From Leptodactylus fallax (lineage: Eukaryota; Chordata; Amphibia; Anura; Leptodactylidae): 64,000 bases of DNA. Below the pieces are notes generated by a model that ran no database searches, was not told the origin of the DNA, and saw nothing but the letters and a program-made list of their open reading frames with translations. The position numbers and the translations under genes are program-made. Every line of letters begins with the position of its first letter. Within the stretch, counting starts at the first letter, position 1. The DNA is taken from positions 1 to 64,000 of the forward strand of contig CAMRHE010000457.1 in assembly GCA_947044405.1 (NCBI GenBank), in the 5' to 3' direction. Shown piece by piece: positions 10,380 through 21,308 of the stretch.

Positions 10380-10760
10380 GTGGAAGCTTATTATGGAAGA
10401 CTTCTCACTAAAACGGTGGATGCTTTAGATCAAACTGATCCTGTAGAAACCTCATTTCAGGGTAGCAGGATACTCACTAAGTATTTAGTCTCCGACACAT
10501 CAGATAGCATTCTTGGTACAGATGTGATGGGAGTATTAGGTTGTAACATCATGTTGCATCCATCAGGAGAAGCATATGTAAAAGTCACACATACTAACCA
10601 TGAGATTTTGTGTTTGTTATCTGCTGAGTTAAGTACACCAAGTTGTATTTTTGTCCTTACTGAAGAAGAAAATGTACTGTTATCCCAAGTGCCAACAGCA
10701 TTATGGGCAACTGGGAAAACAGATTTAGGTAAATTGGATGTACCCCCCCTGTTATGGTGA
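10380..10760 (+). pseudogene. Capsid/protease junction ORF
   Basis: 126 codons. The start (EAYYGRLL and following) resembles the major-homology-side end of retroviral capsid. The middle has the ILGTDVMG stretch typical of the C-terminal part of retroviral proteases. The protease active-site DTG, nucleocapsid and the rest of capsid are missing, so a deletion has brought gag and pro together. The frame ends at a run of seven C near 10742-10748, where the RT frame takes over. Confidence 0.65.
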
Positions 10761-11862
10761 CCCTGACACCTGGAGCCCAGCCACCTAGGATTAAACAATA
10801 TCCTCTGACTCATGCCCAAGAAGATGCCATAGCAGTAACAATAGTGGAATTAGTGAAAGCAGAGGAATGTACTTCTGTAGCTAACACTCCTCTTTCCCCA
10901 GTTAAAAAGAAGAGCAAAAAGGGAGAACCAGACACGTACCGTATGGTTCATTTCTCAGGGAATTGAACAAAGTGACATTACTTGAAACACCTGTAGTGCC
11001 CAATCCACATACCCTGTTATCAGCTGTCCCTACTGGAACCACTTATTACAGCGCTATAGATCTTTGCAATGTTTTTTTTTCTCTTTTTTTTTCCGTACCT
11101 TTGCACCCCGATTGCCAGTATTTGTTTGCATTCACATTTAGGGGAAAACAGTACACCTGGACAGTACTACCACAAGGGGCGCAAAACAGTCCTAACCAAT
11201 TTACAAGATGTCTCACACTTATCATGAGTACTTGGTATTTTCCACATGATGATGTCATTTTGTTACAATATGTTGATGACCTTCTTTATGCTTCAGACAA
11301 ACCAAGCTGTGAAGCAGCGACCATCAGCCTGTTGTGTTTCCTCTGCCAGAATGGCTGCAAGGCCAGCAAGGATAAGTTGCAATTTTGCAAACAACAAGTG
11401 GAATTTCTAGGACACTGTCTCGGCCAAGGTACCAAGCACCTGTCAGATGAGAGGACTAAGGTGGTGAGAGACCTGCAGGTGCCAACCTCTCATGCTCAGC
11501 TACGTACCTTCTTGGGATTGGTATCCTACTGTAGGCCATGGATCAGATCTGCATCTCTGACCATGCAACCTCTGTATGATTGCCTTTCCTCAAAACCATT
11601 CAACCTCACGTCTGAGGCCTTGGATGCGTTTTACCAGCTGAAGTTGCAGATAGTCAGTGCTCCGGCCCTAGGCCTACCTGACTATCAGAAACCTTTTCAG
11701 CTCTACATGACTGAGATGATGGGACATGCAACTGCAGTTCTCACACAACAACATGGGGATAAGAAATGCCCGGTAGCCTATTACAGCTCACGGTTAGACG
11801 CTGTAAGTCAGGGGGACACCCTCCTGTGTGCGGGTTGTCCTCTCGGTACAAGCATTGCTTGA
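10754..11862 (+). pseudogene. ERV reverse transcriptase, broken (copy 1)
   Basis: RT region with the QYPLTHAQ start, the YSAIDL motif A aspartate, the LPQGAQNSP motif and the YVDDLL active site. In copy 1 a 1-bp loss near 10947 (CATTTCTCAGG where others have CATGATCTCAGG) shifts the frame. A further shift near 11830-11860 separates RT from RNase H. Poly-T runs at 11072-11092 inflate the region after motif A with phenylalanine codons. Confidence 0.88.
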
Positions 11863-12877
11863 TAAGAGCTCAGACATTGTCCTAGATCATTTATTGGTTG
11901 TGTGTACACCTCATGACATCCATGCTATCCTCACACAAGTAGACAGACGTCACCTTTCTTTGGCACGGCAGAGCAAACTGGAATTTGCTCTGCAGTCCTC
12001 CTCAAACATCTCTTTTCAACGCTGTTTAACTTTGAATCCTGCAACTCTTCTTCCTGTAGGAGTTCATGATTCAGAAGGGGGAGTGGAAGATGAGTTATTT
12101 TTAAACTCTCTCTCTGAAGAAGAACTGTTTGACAGCCAGCATGAGCATGATTGCGTGGCTCTTATGTCACAGGAAACAGTGGGATTTGACCATGTCACAG
12201 ATGTGCCATTACAAAATCCTGATTATGAGATGTTTGTGGACGGCTCAAGGTATCTGACAGATGAAGGCAAATTTGTTACAGGGTATGCTGTAGTCACTGA
12301 ACATGACATCATAGTCCAAGAGGCTCTTCCACCACACATGTCAGCCCAAGAAGCTGAGCTTAAAGCCCTTATGGAGGCTTGTAAGGTAGCCAAAGGTAGA
12401 ACAGCCAACATATACACTGACTCCAGGTATGCTTTTGGCATTGCACATGATTATGGTCCGATATGGAGGGCAAGGAACTTCCTAACGGCCCAGGGCAAGC
12501 CAATTAAAGATGGAGATGTGGTAAGTCGACTGATGGAGGCCATACTGCTCCCAAAGCAGCTGGCAATTGTGAAAGTCAGAGCTCACGCAAAAGGAAGGGA
12601 CCCTGAAAGCCGTGGAAATGAGAGAGCTGACATAGCAGCCAAGGCTGCAGCACTACTGGCCAGAAGGGGTCCCAACCAGGTGAGCAAAATGGACATTGAC
12701 CTAGCAGACCCAGTAGGGCTGTACTCAAAGGTCACCAGTGTGGAAACTGAAAGATGGAAGAAAGCAGGTGCTACAGAAGGTGATGGTATGTGGAAAATGG
12801 GGGATCGATTATGTCTGCCCGCAGCAGTCTACCCCCAGATGGCTGGCTTGGCCCACGGTAAGGTGCATGCCTCTTGA
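11828..12877 (+). pseudogene. ERV RT connection and RNase H (copy 1)
   Basis: 349 codons. RNase H acidic residues D138 (FVDGS), E177 (AELKAL), D198 (YTDSRY) and D268 (ERADIA) are all present. A UGA stop at 12875-12877 then interrupts the frame; the integrase follows in the same frame. The stop is present in all copies here. Confidence 0.9.
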
Positions 12878-12883
12878 AATGCC

Positions 12884-13774
12884 ATGGAGTCAGTAGTGGG
12901 TAAATTATGGTTTGCCCCAGGTTTTGGAAGAGCTGCTAGTAACCACGTAAAAGCATGTCACATATGTGCTCTACACAACCCAGGACAGGTAGTTAAAACA
13001 CTCACCAAGTGTACACCAAAATCCCTGTACCCATTTCAGAGGATACAGATAGATTACATACAGTTGCCTAAGTCTGCAACATACGAGTATGTATTGATCT
13101 GTGTGGATTTGTTTTCAGGATGGCCTGAGGCCTACCCTGTGAGCAAAGCAACCGCACAAGCAACTGCCAAGAAATTGATGTCTGAACTTGTGTGTAGGTT
13201 TGGAGTGCCCGAGGTGATTGAGTCTGACAGAGGTACGCATTTCACAGGTGAGATAATGAAAGAAATAATGTCTGCACTAGGGATTGAGCAAGCTTTTCAC
13301 ACACCCTACCATCCTCAGAGTTCAGGCAAGGTGGAGAGGCTGAATGGTACACTTAAGTGGAAGATTCAGAAAGCCATGGCAGAGACAGGAAAGCCTTGGC
13401 CTGAATGCCTGTCTTTAGCCTTATATTCAGTAAGAACTACTCCTAACAGGAGGACAGGGTTGTCACCATTTGAAATATTGTTTGGAAGTGCACCTAAAAC
13501 AGGATTGTACTTCCCTCAGACATTACAGCTTAACTATGACAGTATTGCCAGCTATGTACAAAATTTGTGTCAAAAACTGAAAGAAACACATAAACAAGTG
13601 TTCTCTTCTATTCCAGACCCTTCTGATTTTTCAGGAACGCATAGCTTGCAGCCTGGTGATTGGGTAGTCGCGAAAAGACACTCCAGGAAATCTCTTGAAC
13701 CCAGATATGATGGCCCCTTCCAGATATTGCTGACAACTGCCACCTCAGTAAAGTTGGAGGGAAAATCTACCTGA
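12884..13774 (+). pseudogene. ERV integrase (copy 1)
   Basis: Same frame as RNase H, after the in-frame UGA. The zinc-binding cysteines are C25 and C28 (CHIC). Catalytic residues are D57 (QIDYI), D115 (ESDRG) and E151 (GKVERLN). A C-terminal GDWV...RYDGPFQI segment resembles the GPY/F domain of gamma-type integrases. The frame ends 183 bp before the 3' LTR, leaving no room for env. Confidence 0.9.
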
Positions 13775-13944
13775 ATACACGCTTCACATTGCAAGAAAGT
13801 TGAAGCGCTGAGAAGGAAATGGAATACAGTTAACCAATATATAAGATAGGACGTTATTTTTAACCTCTTCAATGGAGAATCCATCAAAGATGACACACAA
13901 ACAGTGTGAAGGTATTCATTGAACGTGATTAAAAATAAATTCCT

Positions 13945-13956
13945 AAAATGGGGGAA
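13945..13956 (+). promoter_or_regulatory. Polypurine tract
   Basis: AAAATGGGGGAA lies directly before the 3' LTR, where plus-strand DNA synthesis primes in retroviruses. Confidence 0.8.
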
Positions 13957-13957
13957 T

Positions 13958-14412
13958 TGTAAGGGTTAAAACATAATTTGTATTATATTCTATAACGCAG
14001 TATACAGAAGACACAGGGTGAAATGTTCTCCATGCAGACTAAATAGTTTAGAGATAGAATATAGTCTCAGGGTCTGGGAAGAATATCAACAGTTCTGCTG
14101 TTCTCAGAGATGTACCATTCTCAGGAAAGATAAGGAGAACATTTAGACTAGGTGAAAAGGAAACATCTGGGGTGATGGGAAACTGAACAACTTTGTCTGG
14201 TAACGGAACTGGAAAACCCATATATGTACATTGGTCACATGACTGTTGTGTAAACAACTTGCCTTTAAAACTTGTATGAACTATACAATAAACGAAATCA
14301 TTCTTACTAGACTCCTGGGCGTGTCTGTAGTTTGCTTTCCCGAGCTCGTACCTGTTCCATATTTAATTAGGATTACGGTGACATCCATCCCGGGGGAACT
14401 TAACCCCCGACA
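13958..14412 (+). repeat. ERV copy 1, 3' LTR
   Basis: 455 bp, ending CCCCCGACA before the ATAC duplication. It differs from the 5' LTR at about 8 sites. Confidence 0.9.
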
Positions 14413-14416
14413 ATAC

Positions 14417-14943
14417 TAATAACACATGCTTAAAGAATACATTCACTAAGGAGATATATGTAAGGATATATATATGTATTTAAATAATATGACTAAATAA
14501 TAGTACATACACAAATGGGCTTCTTTCATCGCAGGTATTATCTTTGGTTCATGAGAAGGAGCAGGGAAGTAGTCAGTCTCTTGGGGCATTGAAATGCAGA
14601 TTTTGCAGATATTGCTCACAGTTGAAATAGTTTTTGCTTCTTTAATTGTTTCTGCCAACACACTCTAAAATTCGTTTTTGATGAACCTTTAATAGCGAGG
14701 TTTAATGTTTTTGAAGATCAAACGCTTTCTTAGGGATGGGATTCGAACCTGTGCGGGGAAAGATTCCTTCCTTTAAGATTTCATGCTGCTTTGATTGGAT
14801 TATGGGTCGGGGTAAGAGCAAAGAGGAAAAGATTAAGGACTTTTTTTTTTTTTTTTTAAAACCGGTCTGCATTTTCTCACTCCTAAAGTCAACGTTATTT
14901 TGCTTTTTAGAAGGTCAGATCTCCTGCTACATTTGAAAAATTC
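14417..14943. repeat. Spacer remainder at start of unit 3
   Basis: Continuation of the long spacer to the right of the ERV, ending with the relic block and a poly-T tract near 14841-14857. No gene seen. Confidence 0.7.
14732..14762 (-). pseudogene. Truncated tRNA-Ser relic, unit 3
   Basis: Same remnant as at 147-177, with one G-to-A change on the plus strand at its left edge. Confidence 0.6.
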
Positions 14944-15025
14944 CACTGTGAACAGGACTTGAACCTGTGCAGGGAGACCCCATTGAATTTCAAGTCCAAC
15001 GCCTTAACCACTCGGCCATCACAAC
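14944..15025 (-). tRNA. tRNA-Ser(UGA), wobble variant
   Basis: Anticodon UGA. Two acceptor-stem pairs become G-U wobbles (1-72 and 2-71), as does one anticodon-stem pair. All pairing is kept. Confidence 0.87.
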
Positions 15026-15411
15026 TCCCACACGTGCTTTGTTTTCTCAAGCGTCTTCTGGAATTTCTAGTTTTAGAGCTGGGGCTTTAATCTAGATTTA
15101 GGACTCTAACTTCTGACTGAGCTGTGGGCTAGGACTTTTTGAACAACCGGTTGCCTTACGGACAGAGAAGTGTCTGAGCTGAGTTTCCTGAGAGGGAAGC
15201 TAGAAATGTCTAATGCTCTACAACACATAGAGTTTCATTCTTTTAAGATAGTGTACCGTTTGAATTGGATTCTGGGACAGGGCAGAACCAAATTTTCAAA
15301 GATGTTGTAAGGATTTCCTTTTTTGTTACTGTTTTCCATTTTTGCATTTTTCTTAAAGTTCACTAAAGAGTTTTCTGGAGGTTGGGATCTCTTTATCCGT
15401 ACAAAAGACTT

Positions 15412-15493
15412 CGCTGTGAACAGGATTCGAACCTGTGCGGGGAGACCCCATTGGATTTCAAATCCAACGCCTTAACCACTCGGCCATCACAGC
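15412..15493 (-). tRNA. tRNA-Ser(UGA)
   Basis: Anticodon UGA with T instead of C at position 32. The B-box GGTTCGAATCC is the consensus form. All stems pair; TTTT terminator. Confidence 0.93.
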
Positions 15494-15877
15494 TCCCACA
15501 CGCGCTTGTTTTTATCATGCGTCTTCTGGAATTTCTAGTTTTAGAGCTGGGGCTTTAATCTAGATTTAGGACTCTAACCTCTGACTGAGCTGTGGGCTAG
15601 GACTCTTTGAACAACCGGTTTCCGTATGGACAGAGAAGGGTCTGAGCTGAGGTTCCTGAGAGGGAAGTTGGAAATGTCTAATGCTCTACAACACATAGTT
15701 TCATTCTTTTCAGATATTGTACTGTTTGAATTAGATTATGGGACAGGGCAGAACCAAATTTTCAAAGATGTTGTAGGGATTTCCTTTTTTGTTACTGTTT
15801 TCCATTTTTGCATTTTTCTTAAAGTTCACTAAAGAGTTTTCTGGAGGTTGGGATCTCTTTATCCGTACAAAAGACTT

Positions 15878-15959
15878 CGCTGTGAACAGGATTTGAACCT
15901 GTGCGGGGAGACCCCATTGGATTTCAAGTCCAACACCTTAACCACTCGGCCATCACAGC
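15878..15959 (-). tRNA. tRNA-Ser(UGA), next to DIRS
   Basis: Anticodon UGA, one base change near position 26. Its upstream spacer is interrupted about 70 bp away by the DIRS element, leaving only short native 5' flanking DNA. Confidence 0.92.
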
Positions 15960-16032
15960 TCCCACACACGCCTGTTTTTATCATGCGTCTTCTGGAATTT
16001 CTGGTTTTAGAGCTGGGGCTTTAATCTAGATT

Positions 16033-16176
16033 CCCCTTACGTCCGACAGCAGCACAATCTGGGGTATCTCTGCCCCTGTGTGTTGTTTAGGACAGTGGAA
16101 CCTTTAATTAGCACCAAATTTAAGGTGCCCCCTACTAGCCCTATAAGAGGGCACCTGAGACCTCCCTCCACTGTGT
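16033..16176 (+). repeat. DIRS left inverted terminal repeat
   Basis: About 144 bp from CCCCTTACGTCC to CACTGTGT; its reverse complement lies at 21165-21308 with few differences. Confidence 0.9.
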
Positions 16177-16830
16177 TTTTTTCTGTCCTGTGTGGGACAG
16201 GTGGACGGAAGTCTCTGGTGACCTCCCGTTGCTAGGGGTTTTTTTCCTAAAAAAGCTCCTGGCTTACCTTTTTGGGGGTACCTCGGTCCTTTGCTACGTT
16301 CCTAAGATCCTTCGGTCCTTCGGGCCTTTTTCCGCCCCGCAGCGCAGCGTTACCCGGCTCATCGCTCTGCAGGCAGCGCGATCCCGGAAGTAAGCGGGGA
16401 ACCTCTTCGGCCGTAACCTTTTTTTCGGTCCCGTGTTCCCCGGGGAAGGAAGCCTTTGCGCACCACCGCGGCCTACTTCCGGTTTTCTCGGAAAAGTGCG
16501 GTAAGTTTGAAAATTGGAATTTTAATGGCAAAATATAGATTTGTTTTTTGCTGCTTGTATGTGGAGCCTCTGGCTTAGGCTTATGCTCCTCTATGTTCCA
16601 TTATGGCATTTGACCTTGTTTGGCGCTGTATGAATATCTTCTTTGTTTGGCTCCTCCCCTCGCTGCTGTATTACATTTAAAAGGGCTTCAGTCCTTTACT
16701 GGGTGAGCTCGTGGTTACTAGCTCCTCTGCTGCGGTTTGCGGTGTCTGGGTTTTTCCTGATGGGATCTTTTTCTCAAGTGACCGATTTAAAAAAGTAAGG
16801 TACCCCTTGGTTTTTTTCTTCTTGTAAGCG
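16177..16830 (+). other. DIRS 5' untranslated region
   Basis: GC-rich then T-rich non-coding region. Strong splice-donor-like sites occur at 16501 (GCG/GTAAGT) and 16795 (AA/GTAAGG). A TTTCAG acceptor-like site ends at 16881, just before an ATG at 16882, so a short spliced leader is possible. Confidence 0.5.
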
Positions 16831-17325
16831 ATGCTTGGCAATCTTCTATTCTACATTGTCATGTGGCTTTTGATGTTTCAGATGTCATCTTCTGCATCAG
16901 GTAATGGCGATGGGCTTAGGAGGAAAAAGTCCTCTAAACGTAAACACCTAATGTGTTTGGATTGCAATACTCCTTTACCTGACGGCTATGATTTTACCCA
17001 CTGTCGCCAATGCCGCGGACCTCCGTCAGAAGAACCTTCTATAAGAGAGGTTGTCACCTGGGTAAAGGACTATATGGAGGAGTCTCTTAAGGAGATCCGT
17101 TTTTCCATCGCCCAGATTGCCAAGAAACCAAGGGTTGAGACACAGTCCTCCCTACGCATCGCTGACGAAGATTATCAGATAGTGGACGAGACACTCTCAT
17201 CTGACGATTCCACTGAAGATTCCAGCAGGCCGTGCTTCCCACTCGAAAAATTAAGCCGGCTGCTGAAGTCCATCCGGTCTAAGGATCGTGATGTTGACGG
17301 GGGAAGCCTCCACGTCCACCTATAG
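16831..17325 (+). pseudogene. DIRS gag-like protein, N-terminal part
   Basis: 164 codons from the first ATG; the ATG at 16882 (MSSSASG) is a more likely start. It has a basic KKSSKRK patch and a Cys-rich motif (CLDC...CRQC) that could bind zinc. The frame ends near 17325 and the homologous continuation lies in the next frame from about 17288, so a frameshift has split gag. Confidence 0.7.
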
Positions 17326-18115
17326 AGGGCCTAGGGTCTTCCAAGTGGACGAGACATTACAAAGATTAATGTCTTCAGAGTGGAAATGTCCTGAAAAACC
17401 TCTTGTGGTTTCTAGGAGGTTCAAGGCTTTATTCCCAGTTGCTCAATGGGATCAATGGGGTCCTCCTCCCAAGGTGGATATGGCGGTGGCCAAACTGTCA
17501 CGCCGCACTATGGTACCATCAGATGATGGATCAAATTTGCACGACGCCATGGACAGGCGCATCGACAATACCCTCAAGAAGGCGTATTCAGCTGCCTCGG
17601 CCCAGACCGCTGTGGCGGTTGCGTCTTGTGAAGTGTCAGCCAAATTACGCACTGACCTGGTTCATCTCGAGAGGGACATCGATTCTGGAGTCTCCAGAGA
17701 CGAGCTGCTAGGGTTTCTAGGCTCAGTTTCCCTGGCAGCTGAATATTTAGCGGAGGCCTCCCACCATCAATTAAGGCTGGCGGCCAAATCTCTGGCACTT
17801 ACCACTGCAGCAAGAAGACCTCTATGGTTAAAACCCTGGAGAGCTGATTTCCCCTCAAAATATAATTTGTGCGCATTACCCTTTGAGCCAGGTAGAGTCT
17901 TTGGCAGTGCCCTAGACGAGATCCTGGAGGGCTTGGCTGATAGGAAGGGTAAAACTTTACCCCAGGCCTTTAGAGGTAGATCTAATTCTGGCCGTGGTAG
18001 AGGCTATCCGCCTCGTCGTGGACGGCAGTCCCAAAGAGGCTCTAGATATTCCTCTAGAGGCGCCGTCCGGAGATTCCCGAAGTCTGATGATAAAAAGGAG
18101 AAGCCTAGCTTTTGA
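17288..18115 (+). pseudogene. DIRS gag-like protein, C-terminal part
   Basis: 275 codons in a different frame from the N-terminal part. It holds an alanine-rich helical middle and an RG-rich basic tail (RGRGYPPRRGRQ) like nucleic-acid-binding Gag tails. It overlaps the start of the RT frame, which is usual for this class. Confidence 0.75.
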
Positions 18116-20495
18116 CATCAGGAGCAGTCTTCCTGTGGCCGAGATTCCTGTCGGGGGTCGTCTCCCCCATTTTTTCAACTGCTGGCAGGAAAAAATTCAA
18201 GACCCATGGGTCCTGCAGGTAATCCAAAAAGGATATGCAATCGAGTTCCTCCATCCTCCTCAGGATCGGTTTGTGTTAACTCGCAGCCTGCCTATAATGC
18301 AGCAGACTACATTGGAATGCTCCATCCGAGAATACATTCACAAGGGAGCCCTGGAGGAAGTCCCTTCTCTAGAAGAAGGATCCGGTGTCTATTCTCCCGT
18401 CTTCCTGGTACCAAAACCGGCAGACAAATGGAGAATGGTCATAGACTTAAGGTACCTCAACCGCTTCATCAAAAAGAAGCACTTCCGTATGGAAACCATA
18501 AAGTCTGTCACCACTTTTCTCCTCCAAGGCGATGTTTTCGTGACTTTGGATCTAAAAGACGCCTATTTGCATATTCCTATTTATCCTCCACACAGAAGGT
18601 TTCTAAGGATTGCCGTAGTAGTTTCCGGCCACACGAAGCATTTTCAGTTCACAGCACTACCCTTCGGGATCTCCTCTGCTCCCCACACCTTTACAAAGGT
18701 AATGGCTCCTATAGCGGCCGCCCTCAGACTTCAGGGGATATTCGTGGTGCCTTATCTAGACGACTGGTTGATAAAAGCCCAGTCAGAGTCTGTTCTGCTC
18801 CAGCATCTACAGACAGCCGTGTCCCTGTTTCAGAGTCTGGGATGGCTTATAAACTGGGAGAAGTCGGTAACGATCCCTTCAACCCGAAGGAAGTTCCTCG
18901 GCTACTTCCTGGATTCAGTCCGCCTGCAGGTCTCCTTGACACCAGCAAGGAAGGAGAAACTGGTCGGTGCAGTCCGACACCTCTTCAAAAAGCCGATAGC
19001 CTCCATCAGAACATTGATGAAGATCCTGGGCTTGATGTCTTCCTCAGTGGAGGCAGTCCCATGGGCTTTGTGGCACTTACGTCCCCTCCAGAAGGAGTTA
19101 CTAGAGGCTTGGGATCGCACCCTTCTTACATTCAGCAAGAAGATTCGACTCTCCCCCAGGACCCGTCTTTCCCTCAAGTGGTGGTTGCACCTGAAAGACG
19201 GAAGGTCCACGGTCCAACCTTCTTGGACCCTGTTGACTACAGATGCATCCCTCTTGGGATGGGGAGCCCATTTGGACGAAAACTCCATAAAGGGAGTATG
19301 GAGCGCTCCAGAAAGAAGGACCTCGTCCAACTGGAAGGAGCTCAGAGCTGTATATCGTGCCTTACTCCATTTCTCGCCTCTTCTCAAGGGAAGAGCAGTC
19401 AAAATCCGGTCAGACAACATGACCACAGTGCTGTACGTGAACAGACAGGGAGGCAGCAGATCACCAACCCTCCTCAGGGAGGCAGATCTGATATTTACAT
19501 GGGCAGAGAAAAATCTAACCCATTTATCCGCAGTTCACATCAAGGGCTCCCTGAACATAGTAGCGGATCGGTTGAGTCGGGGTCATGCCGTATCAGGAGA
19601 ATGGTCACTCAATCCAGAAGTCTTTCATCAGATTACCCTGAAGTGGGGTCTTCCAGAAATAGACCTCATGGCAACCCGACTCAACGCCAAGGTGGAGATG
19701 TTCTGTTCCCTTTACCAGGAGGACAATCCCTTGGCAGTGGATGCCCTGTCCATCCCTTGGAGGTCCAGGCTGGCATACATCTTCCCTCCAATTCCAATAA
19801 TACCGAAGGTATTGATGAAAATCAGACAGGACCAAGTCTCTGTGATAGCCATCATTCTGGCCAAAAAGAGCTTGGTTTTCCCAACTCATGGAGATGAGTC
19901 GAGGGATATATTGGAGGCTTCCCCCCATCCAGAACCTGGTTTCCCAAGGATCTCTGAAGTGCCAGGATCTCTGGAGATTCAACCTGACAGCCTGGAGGTT
20001 GAGCAGTCCCTACAGCAGGATAGAGGACTGTCAGAGGCCGTCCTGAAGACCCTTTCTTCTGCAAGAGCAGACTCTACCAATAAGAACTACCAGAGGACAG
20101 CCAAGATTTTCATGGAGTGGTGCTCCAAGAAGGGTATTAATAATCTACAACCTTCAACGGCTGATATTTTAAATTTTCTTCAGGACGGTTTGGATAAGGG
20201 CCTTGCCCCTGCCACTTTGAAAGTGCAGATTGCGGCCCTCTCCGCTCATTTGAACAGACGTCTGTCTCAGGATCCTCTGGTTGCAAGGTTCCTTAAAGGG
20301 GCAATGAGGCTAAAGCCCTCAGTATCATCTCCAGTTCCCCAGTGGGACCTTGCGGTAGTCCTTACAGGCCTGTGCGGTCTTCCATTTGAACCCTTGGAGA
20401 CAACGGAGCTAAAATATTTGGCATACAAAACCGTTTTTTTTGTTGGCTATTACATCTGCCAAAAGAGTAGGGGAACTCCAGGCTCTCTCTTCTAG
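17994..20495 (+). pseudogene. DIRS polyprotein: RT, RNase H, methyltransferase-like region, recombinase N-part
   Basis: 833 codons. RT: VYSPVFLVPKP (132-142), motif A D186 (TLDLKDAY), active site YLDD at 254-257. RNase H: D417, E449, D474 and D525 form the acidic set. Residues about 540-630 (EIDLMATRLNAK, IFPPIPIIPKV) match the position and style of the methyltransferase-like domain of DIRS elements. From about 690 the tyrosine-recombinase N-terminal core begins. The frame shifts at the T8 run near 20434-20441, so the last 20 residues are out of frame. The true start is uncertain because of the gag overlap. Confidence 0.9.
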
Positions 20496-20508
20496 ATAAC
20501 CGTACATT

Positions 20509-21018
20509 GTGTTTTTTGCAGATAGGGTGCACCTTAGATTTTTGCCTGGGTTTAACCCTAAGGTCCCCTCATGCTATAATAGCAATCAGCTAATTTCGCT
20601 ACCAGTGTTTTTCCCCACTCCAACCTCTGAGGAGGAAGAAAAGCTCCACACCTTAGATGTGGTAAGGTGTCTGCGGATTAGGAAGGCCGAAAACCTACTA
20701 ATTAATATGCAGGGTAAAAACAAAGGCCTCAAGGCTTCCAAGCCTACTCTATCCACATGGATCAAGGAGACAATTAGGTCTTCCTTCCTTATTCAGGAGT
20801 TACTCCCTCCAGTTTTTTCTATGGCCCACTCGACCAGGGCTGTGTCGACTTCTTGGGCTGAGTATCGGTCCTTACCATTGGACCAGATTTGTGCGGCTGC
20901 ATCATGGTCATCTCAGTTGACCTTTGTTAAACATTATCGTTTAGACGTCCGCAGTTCCCAGACAACTGCCTTTGGTCAGACAGTCCTTGACGTTGTAAGG
21001 CGAGGAAACCCTCCCTAG
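20509..21018 (+). pseudogene. DIRS tyrosine recombinase, C-terminal catalytic part
   Basis: 169 codons in another frame, with the His-x-x-Arg motif (H107, R110 in MAHSTRA) and the nucleophile Y143 (KHYRLDV). This is the catalytic end of a tyrosine recombinase, which integrates the circular DNA of DIRS elements. It is separated from its N-terminal half by the frameshift at the T8 run. Confidence 0.85.
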
Positions 21019-21036
21019 GGGAATTACTTGCTATCT

Positions 21037-21121
21037 CCCCAGATTGTGCTGCTGTCGGACGTAAGGGGAATCGTTGATTGTAATGTCAATCTGTATTCCC
21101 TTAGTCCAGACAGCAGCACAA
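21037..21121 (+). repeat. DIRS internal complementary region
   Basis: The first half (21037-21073) is the reverse complement of the element's left end. The second half (about 21074-21121) is the reverse complement of its right end, including the 26-bp extension beyond the right terminal repeat. It can fold back on itself. In DIRS elements this region aligns the ends to form a circle. Confidence 0.9.
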
Positions 21122-21164
21122 GGCTTCCCTCCCTAGAAGCTTGTTTCCGTTTACTTTATAATTT

Positions 21165-21308
21165 ACACAGTGGAGGGAGGTCTCAGGTGCCCTCTTATAG
21201 GGCTAGTAGGAGGCACCTTAAATTTGGTGCTAATTAAAGGTTCCACTGTCCTAAACAACACACAGGGGCAGAGATACCCCAGATTGTGCTGCTGTCTGGA
21301 CTAAGGGA
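21165..21308 (-). repeat. DIRS right inverted terminal repeat
   Basis: Inverted copy of 16033-16176. A 26-bp extension (21308-21333) follows that is absent from the left end but complementary to part of the internal complementary region. Confidence 0.9.

Larger units (their letters stand above)
6268..14416 (+). mobile_element. Class I endogenous retrovirus, copy 1 (with target duplication)
   Basis: Full provirus on the plus strand with 455-bp LTRs that begin TG and end CA, bounded by ATAC at 6268-6271 and 14413-14416. The 5' and 3' LTRs differ at about 8 positions of 455. Contents in order: LTR, tRNA-Lys primer site, leader, truncated gag, gag/pro deletion junction, broken RT, RNase H, integrase, polypurine tract, LTR. 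Env is absent. A 1648-bp Tc1 element sits in gag. The pol type and 4-bp duplication fit gamma/epsilon-like (class I) retroviruses. Confidence 0.9.

Noticed and set aside
13775..13957. Possible env gene between integrase and 3' LTR
   Set aside because: Only 183 bp are available and no envelope-like frame is seen on the plus strand; the 108-codon minus frame is opposite integrase.
18206..19897. 563-codon frame within the DIRS element
   Set aside because: It lies in another frame over the RT/RNase H coding region, has low-complexity composition and no RT, RNase H or other motif. The overlapping 833-codon frame holds all the expected catalytic residues.
19605..19982. Minus-strand frames of 125 and 174 codons over DIRS
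   Set aside because: Shadow frames opposite the real RT and methyltransferase-like coding region; no motifs.
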